Assembly: GCA_023426625.1 (NCBI GenBank)
Contig: JAFAAJ010000215.1
Span: 1-21,621, forward strand
Direction of reading: 5' to 3'
DNA: 21,621 nt
DNA from: Bacteroidota bacterium
GTDB lineage: Bacteria; Bacteroidota; Bacteroidia; Flavobacteriales; Weeksellaceae
Of the stretch, positions 7,583 through 15,500 are shown piece after piece. Under the pieces are notes generated by a model. It saw nothing but the letters and a program-made list of their open reading frames with translations, did no database searches and was not told the origin of the DNA. Within the stretch, counting starts at the first letter, position 1. Every line of letters begins with the position of its first letter. Both the position numbers and the translations under genes were made by a program.

Positions 7583-7607
7583 AAAAACAGACTATCTAGG
7601 TAGTCTG
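7583..7607 (-). terminator. R2 hairpin terminator, copy 2
   Basis: CAGACT pairs with AGTCTG around TACCTAGAT, followed by TTTTT on the minus strand. It lies about 30 nt after the stop of paralogue 3 and is homologous to the terminator at 6582-6609. Confidence 0.85.
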
Positions 7608-7638
7608 TAAATTATCTTCTGATACCTTTAGAACGCTT

Positions 7639-7875
7639 TCAAAGATTGATAGAAGGGTTAATCTCCCTATCCTTAAAGGATTCATAATTGTTTCTAATAT
7701 TTTCTGATAATTTTTTCAATTGTTCAAAATCATAATCTTGCTCTTCTCCATTGAGAATAAAACTTTTACTAGTGTCTACAAAACTATTATGGAATACAAC
7801 CTCTATAATTTTTTTATCATCAATTTGATAAAGTGTAAAATCCCAATTATTTTTTTCATAACATTTTTTTATTTG
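7639..7875 (-). pseudogene. Start-less third paralogue of the small presumed immunity family
   Basis: The frame encodes IKKCYEKNNWDFTLYQ, then middle strands and the helix LKKLSENIRNNY, ending PSINL. It clearly aligns with paralogue 2 (6980-7219). It has no ATG, GTG or TTG at the expected place. Instead its third or fourth codon follows directly and in the same frame after the TAA of the 120-aa gene (7876-7878). A deletion seems to have fused the end of that gene to the body of this one and removed its start. The nearby ATGs at about 7859 and 7864 are out of frame. Confidence 0.7.
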
Positions 7876-8238
7876 TTACAATTTTAATTTTAAATTCTGC
7901 ACTTGTTCCATATTGTAAACTCCTTCAACATATAGCTGATATCTTCCTGGCTGAAATTCGCCATATGATAATAAAATCAATAATCCTTCTTTTATTGTAT
8001 AGAGAATACTTAATCTTTCGCTTGATTCGTAACTTCCGTCGAAGTCGCTAATCTGAAAACTTTCATTTTTTGCAACTTCATTTTTTAGATCTTTTAACTC
8101 ATTAAATGAGTTATTGTAAAATTCTTTTAATGAAAGTTCTATCTTTTTTCCACTAACTTGAATTTCAAATTTTTGTTTTAAGATATCATCTTCCAACCCA
8201 TCAGCGAGTTTCTTTTTTGTGTAATTTAACTTTTTCAT
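7876..8238 (-). CDS. Presumed immunity protein, unknown family (120 aa)
   Basis: The ATG at 8238 overlaps the TGA of the toxin-tip remnant (ATGA), the tight coupling usual for toxin-immunity pairs. The protein starts basic (MKKLNYTKKKLADG), has a central helix (LKEFYNNSFNELKDLKNEV) and a beta-rich C-terminal half with LSILYTIKEGLLILLSYGEF. It has no signal peptide. I do not recognise the family. Its role as antidote to the lost toxin of this cassette is inferred from the overlap and array position. Confidence 0.6.
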   Translation of the reverse strand: MKKLNYTKKKLADGLEDDILKQKFEIQVSGKKIELSLKEFYNNSFNELKDLKNEVAKNESFQISDFDGSYESSERLSILYTIKEGLLILLSYGEFQPGRYQLYVEGVYNMEQVQNLKLKL

Positions 8239-8354
8239 CTTTCAATTAGTTTTAAATATCCATCTTTTATAAGTGTATTAATATCTTTAGGTAGGTCATA
8301 TTGTCCTCCAATGCTAAAGATTTCCAATAAATCAATTAATGCACTTCTTACTTT
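8235..8354 (-). pseudogene. Orphan toxin-tip remnant: junction copy 3 plus a 20-residue tail
   Basis: Between a TAA at 8355-8357 and a TGA at 8235-8237 the frame reads KVRSALIDLLEIFSIGGQ, matching KVSRALIDLLEIFNVGGQ of the full toxin. It then breaks to an unrelated tail (YDLPKDINTLIKDGYLKLIER). The tail probably is the last part of a toxin domain whose body was deleted. There is no start codon. The TGA overlaps the ATG of the next gene. Confidence 0.8.
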
Positions 8355-8379
8355 TTAAAAATTACAATTTAAAATAATG

Positions 8380-8483
8380 AAGAGGCTGTCTCAAAAGGTA
8401 AATTAATGCTCTGAGAATCTCCTAAATGACAAAAGTTGTCAGACAGGAGTCCGAGAGAGGGGGTACTTTTGAGACAGCCTCTT
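8380..8483. mobile_element. 104-nt MITE-like palindromic element
   Basis: AAGAGGCTGTCTCAAAAG at 8380-8397 is repeated as a perfect 18-bp inverted copy at 8466-8483. The inside also pairs (CTCCT/AGGAG, and GACAA/TTGTC around 8428-8445), so the RNA would form one long hairpin. No ORF is inside, and I find no convincing target-site duplication. The ends look like IS terminal repeats, so a non-autonomous MITE is likely. It may also terminate the gene ending at 8488. Confidence 0.7.
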
Positions 8484-8487
8484 AAAA

Positions 8488-8835
8488 TTATTCTTCATAT
8501 CCCTCTTCATGGGGCATTTTCTTTATAGGTCTATCATCTGTTAGAAGTTTATATTCTTTATTTTCCATAAAATCTTTAAATAACATTAAATAATTATAAA
8601 TTTCTGAATTAGAAAAAATTAACTCATTTGAAACTGGTGCATCTTTCATTATACCTCTAAAATCAAAATTAGGATTTTCTTTTGCCCATTTCAATGCACT
8701 ATGAATTTTTTTTCTTTGTTCGAGATTATATACATTTTTCAAGTATTCAGAGTCATCAATCTTTAATACTATTTCATTAATATTTTTAAAATTATATAAT
8801 GCCCAAATTGGAATCATTAAATCTATTTTTTCCAT
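8488..8835 (-). CDS. Presumed immunity protein for the HSSFLAG/SGHY toxin (115 aa)
   Basis: The 115-aa protein lies 21 nt downstream of the orphan tip at 8857-9480 and is read in the same direction. It is mostly helical: MIPIWALYNF, a middle helix YNLEQRKKIHSALKWAKEN, and YNYLMLFKDFME near residue 80. The C-terminus is acidic. There is no signal peptide. I do not know the family. The immunity function rests only on its place directly after a toxin domain. The 104-nt palindrome begins right behind its stop codon. Confidence 0.6.
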   Translation of the reverse strand: MEKIDLMIPIWALYNFKNINEIVLKIDDSEYLKNVYNLEQRKKIHSALKWAKENPNFDFRGIMKDAPVSNELIFSNSEIYNYLMLFKDFMENKEYKLLTDDRPIKKMPHEEGYEE

Positions 8836-8856
8836 TTCTTTCTTTTTTAATTAATA

Positions 8857-9480
8857 TTAAAATCCATCGGTTATAATAATGTCTTTCACCTTAACTTCTT
8901 CTTTTTCTAATTGTTTAATAAACTGGTTATTAATGGATTTTGAAGGTTGGTAATGACCACTTTTTCTAGTTACTTCTTTTATAATTCCATTTATAACCCT
9001 TAATTCCCCTGCAGAAGCCACTTCTGATCCTGCTAAGAAACTAGAGTGGTGAAATTTTCCAACTGAATGAGATAATGAAGAATAAATCCTACCATCTTTA
9101 CTCATTACAAATATAGACTTCCTCCTACTAAAAATTGTATCGGCAAGAGTAGTGTCAAACAATTTTCCATTTTTTGTATACAATTTTCCATCTACAATTG
9201 CTAGTTCATATTCCAATCTTTCCACATCATCAAGGTACTTTACAGCACTCGGAGCACACCAGCCATTTCCCGTTTCTTCACCAATATATTTAGAGAGCAT
9301 CTTTGTAGTTTTATGAACTGGAAACTTGGATTTTTTAAAATATTTTTTTATTTTTTCTAATATTTTCTCTTTGTACTCATTAAGTATTTTCTTGTTTTTT
9401 ATAAACCATTGTGCAATTTTCTTCCAAAGATCATCTACAAATTTCTTTAGCTTTTGTTCATCAATATTGAAGATTTCCAA
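8857..9480 (-). CDS. Orphan toxin tip with HSSFLAG and SGHY motifs
   Basis: The 207-aa frame has no ATG and would need TTG 9480. The frame is open back to 9504 through the junction repeat. After the junction and a Lys-rich helix (residues 1-50) comes a domain with NGWCAPSAV (72-80), two KLYTKNGKL-like hairpins and a second half carrying GKFHHSSFLAG (141-151), ASAGEL (155-160) and SGHYQPS (174-180). This closing pattern is one I recall from bacterial effector-like proteins and from plant IQM calmodulin-binding proteins. Its activity is unknown to me. The presumed immunity gene follows after 21 nt. Like the papain tip, it is a detached C-terminal cassette; expression would need recombination into the full toxin or the weak TTG start. 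Confidence 0.65.
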   Translation of the reverse strand: MEIFNIDEQKLKKFVDDLWKKIAQWFIKNKKILNEYKEKILEKIKKYFKKSKFPVHKTTKMLSKYIGEETGNGWCAPSAVKYLDDVERLEYELAIVDGKLYTKNGKLFDTTLADTIFSRRKSIFVMSKDGRIYSSLSHSVGKFHHSSFLAGSEVASAGELRVINGIIKEVTRKSGHYQPSKSINNQFIKQLEKEEVKVKDIIITDGF

Positions 9481-9504
9481 TAAATCAATTAATACTCTGC
9501 TTAC
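9410..9504 (-). repeat. Junction repeat, copy 2
   Basis: Encodes VSRVLIDLLEIFN, IDEQ, KLKKFVDDLWKKIAQWF, in frame with the tip and closely matching the full toxin junction. A TAA at 9505-9507 closes the frame upstream. An R1 terminator lies about 35 nt further on. Confidence 0.88.
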
Positions 9505-9540
9505 TTATAAGTCTGTACACTTTATTAGGCAGATAAATGA

Positions 9541-9562
9541 AAAAGCAGCCATTTCTGACTGC
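9541..9562 (-). terminator. R1 hairpin terminator, copy 4
   Basis: GCAGTCA pairs with GGCTGC plus wobble, loop GAAA, T tract on the minus strand. It lies 32 nt after the stop of the first immunity gene and separates the complete toxin-immunity pair from the orphan array. Confidence 0.85.
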
Positions 9563-9594
9563 TGAAATTTAAATGTTTCTCGTTTTTTCTAAAA

Positions 9595-10008
9595 CTATTT
9601 CCAGAAGTTTTCATAATACTTCTTTTCAATTTTAGAACATTCTTCTTCAGAGATTTTAATTTCATTATTCTTATTACTTATAACGTGGTTTATAAAATCA
9701 GGATCTATCTTTATATGAGGGTATTTTTTCATATATTCAATAATATACTGAGGCCATAGCCATTTTCCATCTGTATAACAGGCATAATAAGCAATAAAGC
9801 TATCATCATCATAATTGTCAGTTCCAAATAATGGATCTTTTGCGTTTTCACAACAACCCATTAAGTTAACTGCCATAACTCCTTTTTGAAGATACTTCAA
9901 AACGTCATCTTTATTATTGTTTATAGAATTTCCATCAACAATTAAATCATGTATGCTTTTTGAAATAGGATAATCGTCATGTTCTTTTACAAAACCAAAA
10001 TATTTCAT
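9595..10008 (-). CDS. Presumed immunity protein of the full-length toxin (137 aa)
   Basis: The ATG at 10008 lies 2 nt after the stop of the 675-aa toxin, so translation is probably coupled. The protein has an N-terminal MKYFGFVKEHDDYP, a middle helix (KDDVLKYLQKG), then CYTDGKWLWPQYIIEYMKKYP (about residues 76-96) and a helical acidic C-terminus. I associate the DGKWLWPxYxxxYxxKYP pattern with short uncharacterised proteins found behind toxins in Bacteroidota, but I have no family name. It is cytoplasmic. The immunity role is inferred from position. Confidence 0.7.
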   Translation of the reverse strand: MKYFGFVKEHDDYPISKSIHDLIVDGNSINNNKDDVLKYLQKGVMAVNLMGCCENAKDPLFGTDNYDDDSFIAYYACYTDGKWLWPQYIIEYMKKYPHIKIDPDFINHVISNKNNEIKISEEECSKIEKKYYENFWK

Positions 10009-10010
10009 AA

Positions 10011-12038
10011 TTAATCTTTTTTAAATGTTAAAAACTTACCTTTTTTGTCATGTATAAAATTTCCCAAATCATCAACTGCTATTCTTTCAGTAGGAGCTGT
10101 TACTTCTGTCTGTAATATTTCTGCTAATTTTTTCGCAAAACCATTGGGCTTAGCTCCTGTTTGGCAAGATATTAATCGAATTGGCTCACCTTTTTCATAT
10201 CCTTGTTGCAAAATTAAATCTGCTAATTCTTGGGGTTTTAATTTCTTTCCATTGATGAATACGCTTTTAGGATCTCCATGACATAGGATGTTGTAGTATC
10301 CATCATTATTCCTTTCTCTTAATTTTAGGAAATTTCTAAATGTGTTTCCATCGTCTCCAAATTTAAAAAATCCAGGAGACATCCATTTCACTCTATTAAA
10401 TATTTTTATATTTTTCTTAAACCATTCAGCAATTTTCTTCCAAAGATCATCTACAAATTTCTTTAGCTTTTGTCCACCAACATTGAAGATTTCTAATAAA
10501 TCAATTAATGCTCTGCTTACTTTCTGGTAAGCTTGTATACTATTAACTTTTACAAATTTAGCAGTTTGAGAGATTGTTTTGCCAACTTCGGAATTTATTT
10601 TTGCTAAAATTTCGCCTGGCTTTCCGGCATTCGCAATTTTGGCTACGTTTGCAAGAGGGATAAAAAATGTACCTAAAAATGCAAGTGAGAATCCTCCGAT
10701 ATAATATACTCTTACCCAATTGATGTCATCTGAGTTTTTTTTAAGATATTGAACAATCTGTGTCATCCCATAGTTGAAAGAACTTTTCATATTTTTATAA
10801 AGAGTTCCATCTCTTAGCATTTTCCAAAAAGTATCTATCATCTCAAGCGTTTGCTGAAAATTTTTACTGATATCAAAAGGTGCTTCTAGCAAACTTCCAA
10901 AAAACTTAAATATAGATGACACGAAATCTATTAAACCATTCCAAATACCACAAATTAAAGCAATTCGTTCTGATAAACTTGGGCTATCTGAAGGAGGTAA
11001 ATCTTCCGGGGTTTTAAAAATTTCTTCGATTTCCTCTTTTACATAGTTATTATATGTTTCTATAAACGCTTCAAGTGTAGTTATCTGTTGAAGGATAATA
11101 TTGTCTAGTACTACTTTCAAAATATCGGAACCAAGTATGTCAATGTCTTTTTTATCTGTAAAAAAGTCTTTTAAGGATTTTATTTTATCACTTGAGATTG
11201 TTAAGTTTTCAATCAGCTTATCTTTTTGAAAATAATATGCCTCATTTTCAGTATCCCAAACTTCATCGGATATTTTAAAAAAATCAATTCCGCTTCCGAG
11301 TTTGTTTAATACCCAACCAAATGCTTTTGCAGGCGCAGAGATTCCCATTAGTGCATACTTCAAGAAAGTAAAAAAACCTTGCTTAATACCCTTTTCCTCA
11401 ATATACCCTTTTAGAAATAATTCCTCTATAATTTCCTGGTTAATATTCCCTGCATGTTTTTTTATTTTTTCTAGGATATCTCCATCAAAAAAAGTTTTAT
11501 AAAGTTTACCAGACGAATGATCGGTGTAGAGTTTTTTTATTTTTTCAGAAGTTCTTCCAAACAAAACATCATCACTTAAAGTGTCATCATCAGTTTCTAA
11601 AAAAAAGATTATTTCATCATCAGCTGGTTTAACAACTTCGTAGCATTCTTTTACTTTATTACCGTCTGTAGAAACAAAAAGCAATAGTTTGAAAATAAGT
11701 TCTTCATTTTTTTCTACAGAACCGTTTCTGTTGTTATCAGAAAAAAATTCATATTTGTAAAACTCATAACCATTTTTTTTAATGCTTTCATCTAAAACTA
11801 AATTACTGTTGATAGACTTAATGCTTTGTGCATCAGGATAATATTTAGCTAAAATATCTTCTGTTGACTGGTTGAAAAACTTTACTGTTGTAAGTGGACT
11901 GACGTTAGTCATTCCTCTAATGTTCTCTCCAAATTTAAATGCATTTTTAATTCTTGGAAATGAAGTATGGGATCTATTCTTAAAAGACAGAGCCTCTTCA
12001 CCCCAATCAAAAATATCTTTATAGTCTGTGCTTTTCAT
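10011..12038 (-). CDS. Full-length polymorphic toxin with H/C-dyad C-terminal domain (675 aa)
   Basis: I chose ATG 12038 (MKSTDYKDIF) because a longer frame would run through a terminator hairpin and overlap the upstream gene. There is no Sec signal. Residues ~1-200 are an unrecognised targeting region that mentions no RHS or LXG repeats. Residues ~200-430 are helical, and a hydrophobic stretch lies near 455-485. The junction (506-543) is the segment copied in the orphan cassettes. The C-terminal ~130 residues hold ILCHGD (His587) and LISCQTG (Cys625), then VTAPT and a short DxxGNF strand. I read this as a His-Cys dyad of caspase-like fold seen at the ends of some RHS-type toxins; the fold call is tentative. 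The immunity gene follows 2 nt later. The upstream 156-aa gene is separated by a terminator-like hairpin. Confidence 0.75.
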   Translation of the reverse strand: MKSTDYKDIFDWGEEALSFKNRSHTSFPRIKNAFKFGENIRGMTNVSPLTTVKFFNQSTEDILAKYYPDAQSIKSINSNLVLDESIKKNGYEFYKYEFFSDNNRNGSVEKNEELIFKLLLFVSTDGNKVKECYEVVKPADDEIIFFLETDDDTLSDDVLFGRTSEKIKKLYTDHSSGKLYKTFFDGDILEKIKKHAGNINQEIIEELFLKGYIEEKGIKQGFFTFLKYALMGISAPAKAFGWVLNKLGSGIDFFKISDEVWDTENEAYYFQKDKLIENLTISSDKIKSLKDFFTDKKDIDILGSDILKVVLDNIILQQITTLEAFIETYNNYVKEEIEEIFKTPEDLPPSDSPSLSERIALICGIWNGLIDFVSSIFKFFGSLLEAPFDISKNFQQTLEMIDTFWKMLRDGTLYKNMKSSFNYGMTQIVQYLKKNSDDINWVRVYYIGGFSLAFLGTFFIPLANVAKIANAGKPGEILAKINSEVGKTISQTAKFVKVNSIQAYQKVSRALIDLLEIFNVGGQKLKKFVDDLWKKIAEWFKKNIKIFNRVKWMSPGFFKFGDDGNTFRNFLKLRERNNDGYYNILCHGDPKSVFINGKKLKPQELADLILQQGYEKGEPIRLISCQTGAKPNGFAKKLAEILQTEVTAPTERIAVDDLGNFIHDKKGKFLTFKKD
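10410..10523 (-). repeat. Toxin junction segment, parent copy
   Basis: Encodes toxin residues 506-543 (KVSRALIDLLEIF ... DDLWKKIAEWFKKN). Parts of it recur at 9410-9504, 8300-8354 and 5146-5229, the last with ~60 identical nt. It separates the constant toxin body from exchangeable tips. Confidence 0.9.
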
Positions 12039-12057
12039 TTTAATAATTAAGATTAAT

Positions 12058-12084
12058 AAAAAAGGCAGAGTTTTAGGCTCTGCC
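12058..12084 (-). terminator. Hairpin terminator or attenuator ahead of the toxin gene
   Basis: On the minus strand GGCAGAG pairs with CTCTGCC (loop CCTAAAA) and is followed by six T. It lies 9 nt after the stop of the 156-aa gene and only 20 nt before the toxin ATG at 12038. No separate promoter is visible in that gap, so the toxin would be expressed by read-through. Confidence 0.85.
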
Positions 12085-12093
12085 ATAATAAGT

Positions 12094-12564
12094 TTAATGA
12101 TATATACGTATCTCAATCATTCCCCAATGAACTTCAATACCTCCTGTTAAATAGAGAAGGATTTCATTGTTGGAAGGGAAATTGTATGCTGGTGTATGGG
12201 CTATCTTAACTGTGGGAGAAAAGGATAAATTTGTTAAAACAATGGTTTTATCCTGGGTGAATTCTCCTCCCGTTAAGACTCCTTTATATGTTTCGGAGTT
12301 TTCCTGGCTCCATACAATAGGTCCTAAATCATTGTATAACACCTTGGTGACTAAATTGAGTGAAGGGTCTACTTCGAGTTTTGCAACATAACTTTTATAA
12401 TTTTTCGTTGCACTGCTATGAACTTTTATTTCTCCGTTCTCATCAATTGCATAGTCTGTATAAATGTTTTCGCCGGGAGCGGCTACCTGATAAATAACAT
12501 TTACTTCTCTTTCCTCTTCCGGAGGTAATGCATTTACTCTTATAATCTTTCCAAAACTGGACAT
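12094..12564 (-). CDS. Unknown beta-rich protein encoded with the toxin (156 aa)
   Basis: I do not recognise the family. The protein has no signal peptide or membrane helix. It opens MSSFGKIIRVNALPP, is predicted to be mostly beta strand with Asn/Gly turns, and closes with LLYLTGGIEVHWGMIEIRI. It lies 30 nt after the 1205-aa gene and just before the toxin gene, in the same direction, so it most likely belongs to one transcript driven by the promoter at 16465-16503. A structural or adaptor part linking the large protein with the toxin is possible, but this is inferred only from gene order. Confidence 0.65.
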   Translation of the reverse strand: MSSFGKIIRVNALPPEEEREVNVIYQVAAPGENIYTDYAIDENGEIKVHSSATKNYKSYVAKLEVDPSLNLVTKVLYNDLGPIVWSQENSETYKGVLTGGEFTQDKTIVLTNLSFSPTVKIAHTPAYNFPSNNEILLYLTGGIEVHWGMIEIRIYH

Positions 12565-12594
12565 GTCTTTTTATTTTTTAGTTAATAATTTGTT

Positions 12595-15500
12595 TTAATC
12601 CCAATTACCGGTAATGATCTTTTGCTCATCGCCCGATTGAGTTCCTAAAAGGCTTTCGTTTTTTTCAAAATTAAATTTGTCTTCAGTGATCACTTCAGCT
12701 GGAACTTCAAAATCATCAGGATTTTCTGTAGTAAAAGGTAATGCGTGTGCCACCTTTAGTCCGATGCTTTCTGCCTGAAGAATATTTAAGGTGGTTGGAA
12801 GTCTTGTTAACCATGCTTTTCCTTGTTTCACACCTTTTGGCTCTTTCAATTCATCTACAATAGAAATATAAAGTTCATCTCCGATCACAGGAACTTCGCC
12901 ACCGTTCCAAATTTTGCCTGTTGCCAGATAGAATTGTACCGCATCTTCAAATCCTGGTCGAACCGTTACGATCACTCTTGCCATACCACTTTGTAAGAAA
13001 GCTCGGAACAACGGATCAATATCATCGGATTGATACAGTTTGCTCCAGTTGCTTTTTCTGCCCCAATAATATGGGTATAGATAATAAGAAAGGTTTTCCC
13101 ACTCGAAGGCCTGTTCCATGAACTTCACAAATGCAGTATACTTGTCCAGTGTAGAAGAAAGAATAGTTTCGTAATCACCGAAAGAAGTTCCGCTTGTCAA
13201 GCCTTCCAAACCATATCCGTGTGTGGAGTTTGCGTTTCTGTCTGCCATATATGAAATACAGTTTTTACGGAGAATTGTATTTTCAATCTGACGATAGAAG
13301 TTAGGATTTGTGCCTTTTATTACGACAGCTTTATTTTGCTCTTCGGATAATTTATTATTGTATTCTACTAAGGCTTCTTCGTATGCAGTAATAATAGCGT
13401 TGAATGTATCTTGCTGCCATTTTTTCTTATACTCATCTTGTATTTTACATTTAATATTTACTGTTACATGGAAATAATGAGCATTAGTAGTAGCAATAGT
13501 GATTGGAACTTCTTTGATAAAACCGACTAGAGGCGTTTCTGCTGCTGATCCGTATTGATATCCTACTAATAGAGAAGCCCCATTTCCCCAACCATTTGGA
13601 CCAGGAAAAGATGTATTACTTTTTACTGTGAATGATGTTGAGACATAATTATCAGGAATTAAGACGGAATCTGATTTAGAAGATGCTGTTTTAGATTCTG
13701 TAGATGAATAATCAATGGATTTACCTACAATAATATTATCCTGTAGCATTTCTTCAATCTGGACGTTATACTTACTTAGCCAATACTTTAATGTGGATTC
13801 AATTCCTACAAAAGAATGATCTTTTAACGGGAACGTTGTAGATGTTCTTGGGTCTTCAGGCTTGATTAATGTGGTTTGATTAGCACTTTTATCTTGAACC
13901 ATACCCAGTAAGTGAAGCTTTGCCGGTTCCGGAATCATAAACTCGAACATCATCCTCTTACCATAATTATATATCTGGTTTTTCATCAACTTATCTACCC
14001 ATCTGTAAACCCCCACAACATGTTTATCGCCTTTTCTGTTATCAAAACCATGAGAATTGCTTTCTTCAAATTCTTCAATAATCTTTTCAATTCTTTCTTC
14101 ATGTATCTTGTTCACAACCCTGTCCATAGCTCTTGATGTAATATCCTGAGCTTGAGTAACAGCCTGTCTTGTGCTTTCTTCCTTAGATTGATGGTGAGCA
14201 TAGTTAGCGCCCAAATCTAAGGTGTATTTGTCTGAAAAGCCCATGTGCGCATGTGCACTTATTCCAACATCTGTTGCTTCCTGCATCATTTTTGCAATTT
14301 CAGTCTGCATTTCGAAACGGTTGGCTGTTGTGGTGTCCGAAAGCTGTTCTCTTTCTGTATCTGAAGACGTAGTGATGGTGTTCTCACTTCTTCTTAATCT
14401 TCGGGTAGATTTTTCACGGTATTCACGGGCCATAATGTTTTCGATGTGGGCAACTTCTCCTTCTACATAAGCATGCGTGCTTTGCTCTACCTTTAGGTAA
14501 TCTGCGATGCCAATTTGTTTGAAGCCAAAGCCTGTCGGAATAAAGGTGTTTTCTTCATCGATTGTTTCAACGGGATTACTTGGGTTGTTGATTCCCCAGG
14601 TTTCAAAATATCCCGATAAGCATGTTCTCAAAGTTACATCAGGGATACTGAAATGAGTGGTCTGTCCATTGGTAAAGGTAATATCGAATTCAAAATCACG
14701 AGTGACATCAAGAAGCATGATACCCATTGTGGAAGGGCTTGCCAGAATATCCGAGAGGTAAATTGTATTACCGCTTCTGGACTTAGTAAAATAACTGAAG
14801 TTTGAAGTCACCACCTGACCGCCAATGCCATACTCTTTGTGTACGAGATTCATTCCGGCGATATCCCATGAGCTGTCCGGAACAGAAATCGACAAGGAGA
14901 ATGTATTATATCTTCCGACCTTTTGAGGACACAATTGATAGGAAAACGGATCGGATTCCATTTTAGATGCAGGAAGAATCACTCCGCCAATGCTTGTATA
15001 CACTTCATTGTTTCCGTCTGTGTTTTCAATGATTTTTTTATTGGCTTCTTCAATCGATTCATTAATTAATACTTTGATTTCTTCAAAAGTATTTCTGCCT
15101 TCCACTAAAGTATTTATCTGTGCAATATCTGGTTCTGTAAGATTTGCAGGATCAAATTCTTCATTAAATTCAAATCCTAAAATGCTAAGAAGAGTTTCTA
15201 AATGCTCAGGCTTTAAAGAATTTACCAAAGAGTCCGCTGAAATTTCATCACGGAAAGTAAATTCAAATTTCGGTAATACGGGATATGGAATTTCGTGAGG
15301 ACGTCTGCAGGGATCAGTGGGATCATATTCCTCTTCAGGAGGTCTTACTTCGCAGTATTCTTGTTGTGCAGCAGTAACAGCTGCATTGTATTCCGCGATG
15401 GTAGGTGCTATTTCCTCCTCATAAGCTCTTTGTTGCTCTTCATACTCAATCTTGTATTCCCTGTTGTATTGCTTTTCCGCAATAGATAGATTCTTTTTTA

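Noticed and set aside
4301..9562. R1 hairpins as a CRISPR array or attC-like integron sites
   Set aside because: Copies are about 0.7-3.5 kb apart with genes between them. Each has terminator features, and no Cas or integrase gene is present.
10011..12116. Longer toxin frame starting at 12116
   Set aside because: It would read through the terminator hairpin and overlap the 156-aa gene. The ATG at 12038 has a normal A-rich context and gives a sensible N-terminus.
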